Source of the DNA: Spirochaetota bacterium
GTDB taxonomy: Bacteria; Spirochaetota; UBA4802; UBA5550
NCBI GenBank assembly: GCA_016928865.1
Contig: JAFGJX010000102.1
Coordinates: 1 to 40,316 of the forward strand
Reading direction: 5' to 3'
DNA length: 40,316 nucleotides
The position numbers were made by a program, and so were the translations under genes. The notes beneath the pieces are model-generated. The model ran no database searches and was not told where the DNA came from. It worked only from the letters and a program-made list of their open reading frames with translations. Of this stretch, positions 1-10,000 are shown piece by piece (positions within the stretch are counted from its first letter, which is position 1; each line of letters begins with the position of its first letter).

Positions 1-661
1 AAGCATCAACCGGGAAAACCCGATGCTCGTCATCCATACCGGCAACGTCATCCAGGGCGGTTCCGGCAGCATGGGCGTCGGTCCCGGAGACATCGCGCGC
101 CAGTTCAGAAAATTCCTCGAGCAGAAAAAGCGCCTCGCCCCCATCCTGCACGTCATCGCCGGCACGCGCGACATCTATGACGGATCCCTTGATCTGTTCA
201 GGCGGTACGCCGGCGACAAGCTCTACTACTCCTTCAACTACGGCACCGTGCACTTCATTATCCTCAACATAATGGACGGCGATAGCCAGATGGACCCGGA
301 GCAGATAAAATGGCTCACGGACGACCTCGCGAGGCACCGTTCAGACGGAGCCATATTCGTCTTCACGCATCACCCGGTGCTCGCGCCGCCGTACAGCGGA
401 ATGCGCTGCCTGGACGCCGGCAGGCTCCACGAGCTCTTCGTCAACCACTCCGTCACAGCGGTCTTCTCCGGAAGCGCGAGGCGGCTGTACGATTTCACGA
501 AAGACGGCATTCGCTACATCACGGCCGGCTGCGGAGGATACAATCTGGAAGACAGGGACTGGGGCGCCGTTCAGTATTATATCGTCCGGTACGACGGCGC
601 CGCGCTCTCGATCAGACCGGCGCGGGTCAACGTCACGGCCGGCGCCTGTACCATCCGATAA
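1..661 (+). CDS. Degenerate calcineurin-like phosphoesterase, 5'-truncated by window
   Basis: The reading frame is open from the first base, so the true start lies upstream. The visible ~219 residues follow the fold of secreted or purple-acid-like metallophosphoesterases: HTG near the start, a YSFNYG-VHFI strand, QIKWL, FTHHP, and a VFSGS...GIRYITAGCGG end. However, the metal-binding signature is mostly lost. The usual GD is GN, GNHD reads GTRD, and GHxH reads GSAR; only the HHP histidine remains. Family knowledge says these residues hold the dinuclear metal centre, so the protein is probably not an active phosphatase and may be a binding or structural homologue. It lies 96 bp upstream of fbp on the same strand. 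The family call is good; the loss of catalysis is inferred from motifs only, and the first metal motif lies outside the window. Confidence 0.75.
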   Translation, partial: SINRENPMLVIHTGNVIQGGSGSMGVGPGDIARQFRKFLEQKKRLAPILHVIAGTRDIYDGSLDLFRRYAGDKLYYSFNYGTVHFIILNIMDGDSQMDPEQIKWLTDDLARHRSDGAIFVFTHHPVLAPPYSGMRCLDAGRLHELFVNHSVTAVFSGSARRLYDFTKDGIRYITAGCGGYNLEDRDWGAVQYYIVRYDGAALSIRPARVNVTAGACTIR

Positions 662-757
662 ATTACGCAGGCCCCCGAGAAAAGAAATTGACAGGCCGGA
701 AAATTTATCCGACCCTGATACGCAACACCGAAAATCAACACTTCACGGGAGTATGCC

Positions 758-2554
758 ATGGCTTCCAGACCGGGTCTCACCGAAATCCACGACACCATAC
801 GCGAGCTCACGGAAATTGAATCAGAGCTCGAGCGCAACATCAACACCACCATGTGGATCAGCGACACCCACGGCGCGGGAGAGCGCTTCACCACGATCCT
901 GAAGGGCCGGTTCGGCCTGATATGGCGGACCGCGCAGGAGGCGCTCACGAAGTATTTCCCCGCGGAGAAGCTCGATTACCTGGACCGCGTCATCCAGCTC
1001 GAGCGGTATATCCCCTCCACCGAGGGCGTCTCCATGGAGCGGCAGGACGTGATATCGGCGCTCGTAAAGATCATCCGCTACAAGGTCGAGGACATTATCG
1101 ACTTCGACGCGATCAGGAGCTCCATCAACAGCGACCTGAAGACCGCCATCGAAAACCTGATCCTCAATTTCCATGTCCCGGACATCGTGTACGAGAATGA
1201 GCTGATCGCCGACAAGATGGTCACCGCGCTCGCGAAGATCGTGAAGCAGGTGATCCTGGGCCAGCTCGTGGTGCTGGGCGACGTGTTCGACCGCGGCGAC
1301 GAACCGGACAAGATCCTCCGCATCCTCATGAGCCCGGCGATACGCCCCTACGTGCAGTTCGTGTGGGGCAACCACGACATCCTCTGGATGGGCGCGGCCG
1401 CCGGCAACAAGTCGCTGATCGCCGAGGCCCTGCGCATCAGCGTGCGCTACGACAACCTGGCGTTCCTCGAGCGGCTCGGCATCAACCTGGACAGGCTCAA
1501 GGCGTTTGCCGAAAAGCTCTATCCGGGCGAGATCACCGGCCTGTTCAAGGCGAAACTCGAGATATCGAAAAAGATGGAGAAGACCCTGGCCATGATCCAG
1601 TTCAAGCTGGAGGAGGCGACCATCAAGCGCTTCCCCGAGCTGCAGATGGAATCACGGCTCAACCTGGAAAAATTCGCGGATACGCTGAAGAAGGGCGAGA
1701 CCGAGGGACTCACCGACACTCACTTCCCCACACTGAACCTGGAAAGGCCCCTGGAGCTGACAGCCGAGGAGGCCGAGGTGATTGACGACCTGGCACGGCA
1801 GTTCACCACCAGCCCGAAGATCAAGGACCTGATGCGCTATCTCTTCGAGCACGGCAAGCTCTACCACGTGAACAACTACCTGCTCAACATCCACGCGCTT
1901 ATCCCCAGCACCGAGGAAGGAAAGTTTGACAAGCTCTTCGGCAAGAAGGGGAAGGAGCTTCTCGATCATATCGAGAAGATGGTGAAAAATGTCGGCAATC
2001 ATTACCTGGAGGGATCAGAGCAGGACCCGTTCGAGCTGGCGGTCATGTTCTACCTCTGGTGCGGGCCCAAGTCTCCCTTTTTCGGCAAGCACGCCATGAA
2101 GACCTTCGAGCGCTACTTCTTCAAGGACAAGGTCACACACAAGGAGAAGACCCTCCACTGGGGCGAGAACCTCAAGAAGAAGGAATTCATGGACCTTATC
2201 ATGCAGGAGTTCGGCGCGGAGCGGATCGTGTACGGGCACACTCCCGTGGACGTGATGAAGGGCGAGAAGATCGCCTCCCCCGACGGCCGCTCCATCAACA
2301 TCGACGGCGGCTTCTCCGAGGCGTACCTGGGACGCGGGCACTCCCTGATCCACACGCCCTACTCCCTCTACGCCATCATTCTCCCTTCTCTCGACGAAAT
2401 CCGGGAGGCGAAATACGCGAGCCTCAAGTTCGAGGAGATCGCGAAGTTCGACAAGCCGATGAAGGTCAAGGACGTCTTCAAGGGCACCAGACTCCAGGCG
2501 CGGCGCGACGAACTCCTGAAAAAGCTGAGGAACTACGAGAAGAAGGCGAAGTAA
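758..2554 (+). CDS. fbp: Fructose-1,6-bisphosphatase class III
   Basis: This 598-residue protein hydrolyses fructose-1,6-bisphosphate to fructose-6-phosphate in the cytoplasm for gluconeogenesis. It belongs to the metallophosphoesterase-type class III family, whose members run about 600-670 residues. The metal-site motifs are complete: SDTHG (D36, H38), GDVFDRGD (D175, D178), GNHD (N205-D207) and YGHTP (H494). A long helical insert separates the GNHD and GHTP halves, as in the family. The ATG is chosen because GGGAG at 747-751 precedes it by 6 nt. It is followed by a repeat and a strong bidirectional hairpin. The intact catalytic motifs contrast with the degenerate phosphoesterase just upstream. 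Confidence 0.95.
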   Translation: MASRPGLTEIHDTIRELTEIESELERNINTTMWISDTHGAGERFTTILKGRFGLIWRTAQEALTKYFPAEKLDYLDRVIQLERYIPSTEGVSMERQDVISALVKIIRYKVEDIIDFDAIRSSINSDLKTAIENLILNFHVPDIVYENELIADKMVTALAKIVKQVILGQLVVLGDVFDRGDEPDKILRILMSPAIRPYVQFVWGNHDILWMGAAAGNKSLIAEALRISVRYDNLAFLERLGINLDRLKAFAEKLYPGEITGLFKAKLEISKKMEKTLAMIQFKLEEATIKRFPELQMESRLNLEKFADTLKKGETEGLTDTHFPTLNLERPLELTAEEAEVIDDLARQFTTSPKIKDLMRYLFEHGKLYHVNNYLLNIHALIPSTEEGKFDKLFGKKGKELLDHIEKMVKNVGNHYLEGSEQDPFELAVMFYLWCGPKSPFFGKHAMKTFERYFFKDKVTHKEKTLHWGENLKKKEFMDLIMQEFGAERIVYGHTPVDVMKGEKIASPDGRSINIDGGFSEAYLGRGHSLIHTPYSLYAIILPSLDEIREAKYASLKFEEIAKFDKPMKVKDVFKGTRLQARRDELLKKLRNYEKKAK

Positions 2555-2558
2555 GTTG

Positions 2559-2609
2559 CCGATAGTTATCGGTATACGTCTCACTCTCACCCAGCTTTAC
2601 TCTGACCCC
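2559..2609 (+). repeat. Palindrome plus TTACTCTGACCCC repeat copy
   Basis: The 14-bp near-palindrome CCGATAGTTATCGG lies at 2559-2572, immediately after the fbp stop, and TTACTCTGACCCC at 2597-2609. Both motifs recur elsewhere: the palindrome at 10783, 10817, 11008 and, with one change, at 24621 and 24664; the second motif at 11030 and 16221, and inverted at 16797. This points to a dispersed intergenic element. Confidence 0.8.
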
Positions 2610-2630
2610 ATGGCATCACAGGCCCAATAA

Positions 2631-2656
2631 AAAAGCCCCTGACAGCAGGGGCTTTT
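2631..2656. terminator. Bidirectional rho-independent terminator
   Basis: A perfect 11-bp stem, AAAAGCCCCTG (2631-2641) and CAGGGGCTTTT (2646-2656), closes on the 4-nt loop ACAG. The A and T tails serve both strands. It sits between the convergent fbp and the lipoprotein gene and probably terminates both. Confidence 0.85.
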
Positions 2657-2681
2657 GATTGAACACCGGATCCGGCCAGGC

Positions 2682-3287
2682 CTACCTGGCCGGAGTGAAC
2701 TGGTTGTAGGACCTGTCCCAGTCCTTTTTATAATAAACCATCGATTTTTCAACATCATGCGGCAGGCCCGGATAGGCCTGCTTATAATACCGTAGTGCAT
2801 CTGCAAAATCATCGAGAATCTTGTACTCCAGAGGGAAATTCGGATAGTCGCTGAAAGCAAAAAACTTGATCATTCTACGAGAGGAGCGTTTTACGTCGAG
2901 GAGGCCGATATAATAGACCTTGCCATTTTCATATACATTAAAAATTCCATTGATGCTGCCTTCTAATTCGCCCCAGTATATATCGGTTATCCTGTACCTT
3001 CCCTGGGGCAGGGCAATGACAAAGCGCCATACATTCCCATCAAGAACCGGGGCCACCTTGTATTCTCGATAATTCCTGCCAATGATTGTATTAATCCGCA
3101 TTGCGCCTTCCGCACCATACATGGGCCCACTAACATAAGGTATCACATCTTGAGGAAGCTTGAGGCCACCTATGACAATGGATTCTTTTTCAGCTATTAA
3201 CGTATAGCCCGGGGCCAATGAATGAATTGTGCACCCGACAAAAAATACAAGTATCGATAACGCCAATGCACACAGCATTGATCTCAT
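2682..3287 (-). CDS. Hypothetical lipoprotein
   Basis: This 201-residue protein begins with a lipoprotein signal peptide: MRSML, a hydrophobic stretch, then the lipobox FVGC with the acylated Cys at about residue 19. The mature part has a short motif-poor beta-type sequence (LPQGRYRITDIYWGELEG) and a C-terminal segment rich in Tyr and Lys. No family is recognised. The start is supported by GGAGGG at 3294-3299 on the minus strand. The 12-nt leader TGGAGGGTTTGT also precedes the Rhs gene at 10519, so the two genes share a translation-initiation context. It is the last gene of a minus-strand series with the Rhs protein and its small neighbour, but a 233-bp gap separates it from 3521-4000, so co-transcription is uncertain. 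Confidence 0.7.
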   Translation of the reverse strand: MRSMLCALALSILVFFVGCTIHSLAPGYTLIAEKESIVIGGLKLPQDVIPYVSGPMYGAEGAMRINTIIGRNYREYKVAPVLDGNVWRFVIALPQGRYRITDIYWGELEGSINGIFNVYENGKVYYIGLLDVKRSSRRMIKFFAFSDYPNFPLEYKILDDFADALRYYKQAYPGLPHDVEKSMVYYKKDWDRSYNQFTPAR

Positions 3288-3520
3288 GACAAACCCTCCA
3301 CATAATTCTGTTTTTTTATCAATTCTATTTGCGCGCCCGGCCGCGTCAATGTAATGTTTTCAGATCCACTCCGCTGAAAAAATCACGGGTCATCAGGTCA
3401 ATGGCTTTTTGTTCGCGACACGAATTGCCGAGGCCGGCAGGTGCAACAAGAATCCAGTTGAATTGTTTCATGCGCAAAACACATTCTCGATCAAATATAC
3501 TAAATATCGCCAAAACCTTA

Positions 3521-4000
3521 TTATATTTTAAACGAAAATGCCAGCATATAATTTTTCTTTTTAAGGTTGCAATTAAAAACAAAATCGTATTTATCAAAAA
3601 AACTATTCCCGGAAGAAACATTTATTTTTTTACAATAAGTATTTGAAGTGATAATACCGACAATCCCACCAATCAAAAACAAGCCACATCCGGAAATACA
3701 GATCCCCATGCTAATTTTTTTATCTTTACTATAAAAAGCCCAAAACAAACCACCGACCATCCCGGCTCCGACTCCAATCATCGAAGAAGCATAAGATAAT
3801 CCCAATATTGTATAACAATTTTCAATCTTATCTGAATTATTATTGGTTTTATGTTCTTTATAATCGGTGTCATCTGCTACCGCATCCTCAAAGGTATTAG
3901 TTGCTAATAAATAATTATTTGAGCTCGTAGCATTACTACTATAAACAGATGATGATGATAGAATTATTGTAAGACACGATATTAATAACACACGGACCAT
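3521..4000 (-). CDS. Small membrane protein, candidate Rhs immunity protein
   Basis: This 159-residue protein has an N-terminal signal or anchor helix (LLISCLTIILSSSSVYS), an Asn/Thr/Asp-rich linker to about residue 60, then two hydrophobic helices (ILGLSYASSMIGVGAGMVGGLFWAF and ISMGICISGCGLFLIGGIVGII as outer limits), and a Lys/Phe-rich tail. No family is recognised. It starts 48 bp after the stop of the Rhs gene on the same strand and is strikingly AT-rich, as is the Rhs tip. In polymorphic toxin loci the gene directly after an Rhs protein is commonly the cognate immunity protein; membrane-located immunity proteins usually counter toxins acting on the envelope. The function is inferred from position only. 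Confidence 0.6.
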   Translation of the reverse strand: MVRVLLISCLTIILSSSSVYSSNATSSNNYLLATNTFEDAVADDTDYKEHKTNNNSDKIENCYTILGLSYASSMIGVGAGMVGGLFWAFYSKDKKISMGICISGCGLFLIGGIVGIITSNTYCKKINVSSGNSFFDKYDFVFNCNLKKKNYMLAFSFKI

Positions 4001-4048
4001 AATAATTTTCCTTGTTTAACATAAAAATTCATGAGGTATATTTTACTT

Positions 4049-7000
4049 TTAAAATCCTCTCAGCCAAGATAGATATCCCTGATAATATGTATTATTTGAT
4101 ATTGCTACTGGTGTACTAGCAAAAAAACACAAGGGCATACTAAACCAGAACATAGGATTATTTTTAGACCAATCAGCCATCGTGACCATTGAATCGTGTA
4201 AAATCGCCGTTGGCTGAAGCCCTAAAGCAGCCAGGACCTGACACCCGAAAGAATCTTCAGATAAAAAATGACCGCTCTCCTGAAAGCCAAAGACCGGCAA
4301 ATCCCCCGGTGATAAGAATTTTATTGGCATATATCGAGTCAGTATTTTACCCAGCGGGATTCCCTTTTCGCCAAAAACAGTTATCGAACTTGTAGGGATA
4401 TTACCAATTAATGCTCTTAAATTAATTCCTGCATACCCAGAAATTCCATGATGCAACAATTTACCATTTCGCCCATCGGTAAGCCAATTATAACCGATTC
4501 CAATAGCACCTTTTTCACCACTGATGCTTAAACGCAAACTATATGCGACTGTATGTTTATTTAAATTATACGATGTTGTCAATCCAATTGAAAGATTCTT
4601 ATAATTAAATGAGACACTACCATAAACACTTAAACCACCATTAGGACCGCGCTGCTGCCAGTGTAATCCAATTGAACCATTAATGAAACTACTTTTCCCA
4701 CCAAATGATATTTCTTTACTTAGCCCCCAACCATCTTTATATGAATACGACAATGAAATATCAAAAATTTTAAATGTATTCATCCAATGCGCAAGAAAGC
4801 CAAAACCACCGCCATTTACCAGAGATATTATACCTGTAAGTGAATCAATTAAAGAATTGACCATATCTGCTAAAAAATTTCCCTGAAAAGGCTGCTTCCC
4901 CGTCGTCCGCTGCCACAGGGCCATCTGGTATTCCGCGTACAGGTCCAGCTGCCAGGTGGCGCGCGTGCCGGTCGGATCGTTCAGGCTCACGGGGTTCCCC
5001 TCGACGTACATGTAGCGGTTCAGGGTTTGCGAACGGCCCGGGTCGGGCACGATGGTGTCGGGCGTGATGAACCTGCCAATGCCCGGGTCATAGTAGCGCG
5101 CGTTGCAGTAATAGAGCCCTGACTCCGCGTCGAGCTCATGCGTATTGAACTTGTAGCGCGCCGGGTCGACGCCGGTCATGGACGCGGTTTCACCGTACGG
5201 CCTGTAATGGAGCCGGCACACGACCTCACCGCGGTCGTCGGCGATATAGCTTATGTTGCCGTTATGGTCCGGGTGAAAAAAATACATGCCCCGGGCGGGC
5301 CCCTCGGCGCCGCCGTCGCCGCCGGCAAGCACCGCGGCCCAGGGCGGCTCGCCGTCGCTGCCGGTATCGAGAAAATCAACGCACCCGAACAGCCCGAACA
5401 CCGCGAACACGCAAAAGCAGACTGCCGGCGCGGTCATGGTCGCCCAGAGGGGCGCTCCCGGCCTGCGCCGCGGCCTCGCCCGGCAGGACGTTACAAAAAA
5501 GCCGAGCAGCGCGGTCAGGGCCATAAGCAAAAGCGCCGCGGCGCAGCAGCGGTAGGTATCCGGGTCCCTGCTCAGGCTTCCGAGGAGACCGCACGCGTAC
5601 CCGCACAGGCCATTCAGGGTGTCCTTCGCGTAATAGGCCCCGATGATCCGCGGGTCGTCAAGGGCGACCAGCGAGGCGTTCTCCCGGGTCATCTGCGCGA
5701 CCAGCTCGTTTTTGATCCCGTAGAAATATTTTGTGTGCCGCTCGCCGCCGCCGGGGGCGACCGTGACTTCATACAAGCGGTCAGCGTTATAGGACACCGC
5801 GCCGCCCGCCACGCTCCTTCTGACCCTGTTGTTCGCGTGATCGTACGCGTACGCGGCAGTCTCAACGCCGTCGCGCGAGATCGACACCAGCCGGTTCACG
5901 GCGTCATAGGCGAGATCGCTCCCCCCGCGACGCACCATGTTGCCGTTTGCATCGTACTCATACCGGTTTCCTTCGCTGTCCCACGACACGGCATGGGGAT
6001 GGTCAGGATCGTACTGCAGGCGAAGCCCTTCCTTGATCAGGATATTGCCATTGTTCAGGTAGCGATATTCCGCGTGTCCGTACACGCCGTCGGCCGATGT
6101 CACCCGGTCCAGCGCGTCATAGGAAAATGCCTGGGATTTCGACGGGTCGAGATTGTCGACAATCGCCTCAACGCTGCCGGAGCCGCCGTACCGGTATTCG
6201 ACGTCCTCGACCGGCTCGCCGGCGCCCCGCTCCCTGCGCGATACGATCCGGACGGGCCTGCCGGTCTTCGGGTCGTACTCGATCTCGCTTTCGATCCCCT
6301 CGCCCGTGAGGCGGTAGAGCTTGTTCTCTATCCCCGCCTCCTCCCCGTCCCTGAAGCGGCCGTAGCTGACCACCGCGTGACCATCCCACCTGAGCGCCTT
6401 CAATCCGCCCGCATCGGAATACTCCCGTTCAACGGCAGTCCCGTCCGGATAGGTGAGCCGCGTCACCCTTCCCGCCTCGTCGTAATCCATCCTGAACACG
6501 AATGTCCTTCCGTCGATCGCCTGCGCCTTCACAGCAGCGCGTCCCTTGGCGTCATAGGCAAACGAGGACACGCTGACGCCGTCATCGATGCGCGATACGC
6601 GCCCGATCCCGTTGGCAACCGCCGGATCGTCGTATTCATAGGTTACGTCGGGCGTATCATCGGGATGATCGATCCTCACGATCCTGTCGAGACCGTCGTA
6701 TTCGTATCGCACGATGCTTCCCCTGGCGTCCCGCGACCATGAAAGCCGCCCCGCGTCGTCATAGGCGTACGATGAGATGCCGGTGTCCGGGTCGGTGATG
6801 GAGGTTTTTCGCCCCAGGGAATCGTAGCATATCCTCGTCTCGAGCCCGTCCGTGTTCACCAGCGACGTCAACAGACCGGCGCTGTCATACCCGTACGCGA
6901 TGCGCACATTATTGGGCTCAAGCTTTTCCACCACACGGCCGCGCGCGTCGCGTATAACCGCATATTCCCTGCCGGGGTGGACGCTGTCCCTGACCGATTC

Positions 7001-10000
7001 CGCGTACTTCCCTCCGCCGAGGTCGTAATAGGATGTCTGCTTTTTGTAGCCGTCGGGATATTCCACACACGAAAGCCTGTTCAGCGCATCATACGTGTAG
7101 GTGATATAGTTGACCGGCTCGTCATATGTCCCGACAAGATGCGGCAGGCTCTCGCGTATCTTTCGCCCGCTTTCGTCATATTCGACCTCCACGGCCTGGT
7201 CATATTGCGCGCCATCAGAGCGGTGGGCCTTCTGCACGGTCCGGTAATCGCGTCCCATGCCGTCAAAATACCGGCGTTTGTAATGGAATCCCTCGCCGGA
7301 GCGGTCCCTGACCCTTGTTTCGACGTACTGCGTGCTCGCGTCGCCCGTGAAATGATATACCGTTGCGACGGTCCACTCGTCGCCGGATTCAATCGCGCGC
7401 ACGGCGCGGCCGAACTGATCATGCTCGTAGCGCGTGGTGTTCCCGTTCAGGTCGGTCTCGGAAATCTTCGTGCCGAACCGGTGGTCGAATTCAGCGGTCA
7501 CGGCGCGGCCCATCGCGTCAATCGACCTGACCGGATACGCGCGGTATTGCCCGTCATACTCGATACAAGTGGCGCGTCCGAGCGTGTCCCTTGTCATGAT
7601 CCTGTTCCCGTTTTCGTCGTGCCCGTAAGCGACAGAAAGCCACCTGCCGCCGGTGGCATAATAGGTCTGCACTTCTGAACAATCGTTTCCAGCATACATG
7701 AACTTCTGCCGCTGCGTCTCTGTCCCGTTTGCCGCAGTGACCGTCTCCGCGAGCCTCCGCAGGTCCCATGCCGATTCGTCAATCGCATACGTATTCGTGA
7801 CGACGACCGTCTCCGTTCCCTGCGCATAATCCTCCGTTCGAATGACATTGCCATAATCGTCGTAGCAGTATTCCTTTACGCCGACCGTGACCTCATGCCC
7901 GTGATCGAAATTGACCTGTCGTACGGACTTCTGCAGCGCCCGCATGGTCCCGAAGCGCGTCGCCGGGTCCTCGTAATACGTATAATCGACGCGCTTGACC
8001 AGCGAGCCGTCCCTGGCGTACTGTTCGGCGCACAGGGGGCTCCCGTGCAGCAGGTGGTCATTCTGCACGAACCGGGTCACGGCCCGCTCAGGGGAAGAAG
8101 CCGGCCCGGTGAGGACCGCGAAGCTCTCGAACAGGAGATCCTTTCGCTCCGGCCGGGCGCCCGCATACACCATGCCGCAGGAATACTCGTATCCCGTTTT
8201 ATACGCGGCGCCCCTGCCGTCCTGGGCCGTAGTCCCGGTCACCAGATGTCGGAAGCCCGTGTTTGCCACGTAGGGATAGGACAAGCCTTCGGGCCTGACC
8301 GCGCCCGGGACGCCGCAGGCGGGCGTATACTCGATCCCGACCGTCCCGCCCATGCCGTCGCGCAGGCAGTTGATAAGTCCCGTGCCGGACGGGCCGGCAG
8401 TGAGCACGTTTATCCTGTTTTTACCGGCAGTGGTCCGAATATGCGCCAGGTCGCACCTGCCGTCACCGGTAAAATCCCCCGCGATGATACGGCCGTCCGC
8501 TACCGGATATTCAGAGGAAAGCGTGTGCGACTGCACGGAAAACCCCCCATCCCCCCTGGAAAGCCATGTGTATATGACATGTCCATTCAGGCCTGACTTT
8601 ACGGCGTGGATGACATCGAACATACCGTCGCCGTTAACGTCCGCGTTTTCCCATGTGCCGCGGTCGTAACCAGCGCCGTCCGATGACGCGCTGCGGGCGT
8701 CATACGTTCCATCTCCCCTGGACAGGAGAAGATACGACCTGTCTTTCCGGAGGCTGCCAAGGAGCAGGTCTGCAAGGCCATCGCCGTTGTAATCGCCTGT
8801 AAGGAGCTGCACACCGTACCTGCCCATAGTATTGAGGGCGATCCGATCGATATTTGAACCGTCAGGGGGACGAAAGCCGGCGGTGCGGAAGGTACCATCG
8901 CCATTCGAGATGAGGGTGTAGACCATCACTTCCGGCAGGAGCGGCGTCTCCCCGAACCAGACCATGGTGAAATCGTCCCGGCCGTCGCCGTTCATGTCGC
9001 ATGCCTGCAGGGGCACCGCATGCTGGACCGATGACGAGGACGCGAAAAGCAGCCTGAGCGCGATGTCCGGAATTCCGGAATAGCGCAGATCAAAGGCCGT
9101 CATGCTGAAACCGCCCTCTCCGTCCGCGAGCCAGGTATTGAAATGAAACATGCACGCGGTTCCGCCCTCTGGATAGAGATGCACCATGTCGGTCCTGCCG
9201 TCGCCGTTTACATCAGCGCACACCCATCTTCCCCTGCTCGCGGGATAGCCCTTTACCGGATCGAACCGGGTGACCTCGAACGTGCCGTCTCCGTTCGAGG
9301 CCCAGATATTCACATATGCATTCAGTAAAAACGGCCTGACAATATGGAAAAAGTCGGTCCTGCCGTCCCCGTTGAAATCGCCGCTCTGCCATTCGCCGGA
9401 CGCGGTGTCGTATCCCTTCCAGGGGACGTATTCCCGTGCGGGCGCAGAGAAGGTGCCGTCGCCGTTCGAGATGTGCGCGTTCACGTGCTTCGCCCCGAGG
9501 AGCGGCGACACGACATGAAATAGGTCCGGGCGGCCGTCGCCGTTGATATCGCCGCCCAGCCAGGTACCGACCGAGGTGTTATATCTGTCCCATGGCACGA
9601 ATGATGAGGCCTTAAACGCCACAGGGTCACCGGCATGATCATACTCAAACTCGAGAGGCGGCAGTTCTCCCCCTTCCGCGCCTGTCTCGCGCACCCTGAC
9701 CAGCCTGCTTTCGGGTACGGGACCGCCGTCTTCATATTCTAGATGATATTCACGCACCATGTCTCCGCCGAGAGTTACGCCGAATATATCGACAATTCCG
9801 CTCGTCACCGTGATACGCTTCAGCCGCAGCGCGGTGACAACGCTCGTGTGCTGCTCATAAGAGATGGCAGCGTCAGGACGATCCTCATACTCCAGATCAA
9901 CCGCACGATACCGGGAAATGCCGCTGCCGAGCGTATAGATGACGCGTGATGGGTAGCACTGTCCCCTGTCATGGATATACTCGATCCGGTACAAATTCCC

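Noticed and set aside
3346..3621. 91-codon minus-strand open frame overlapping the 3' end of the candidate immunity gene
   Set aside because: It overlaps a better supported gene and has no Shine-Dalgarno site; its C-terminal half (RMKQFNWILVAPAG) may be an old gene remnant but could not be assigned.
5138..6742. 534-codon open frame antisense to the Rhs gene
   Set aside because: It is a shadow of the high-GC Rhs coding sequence; no Shine-Dalgarno site and the translation is Arg/Val/Pro-rich without domains.
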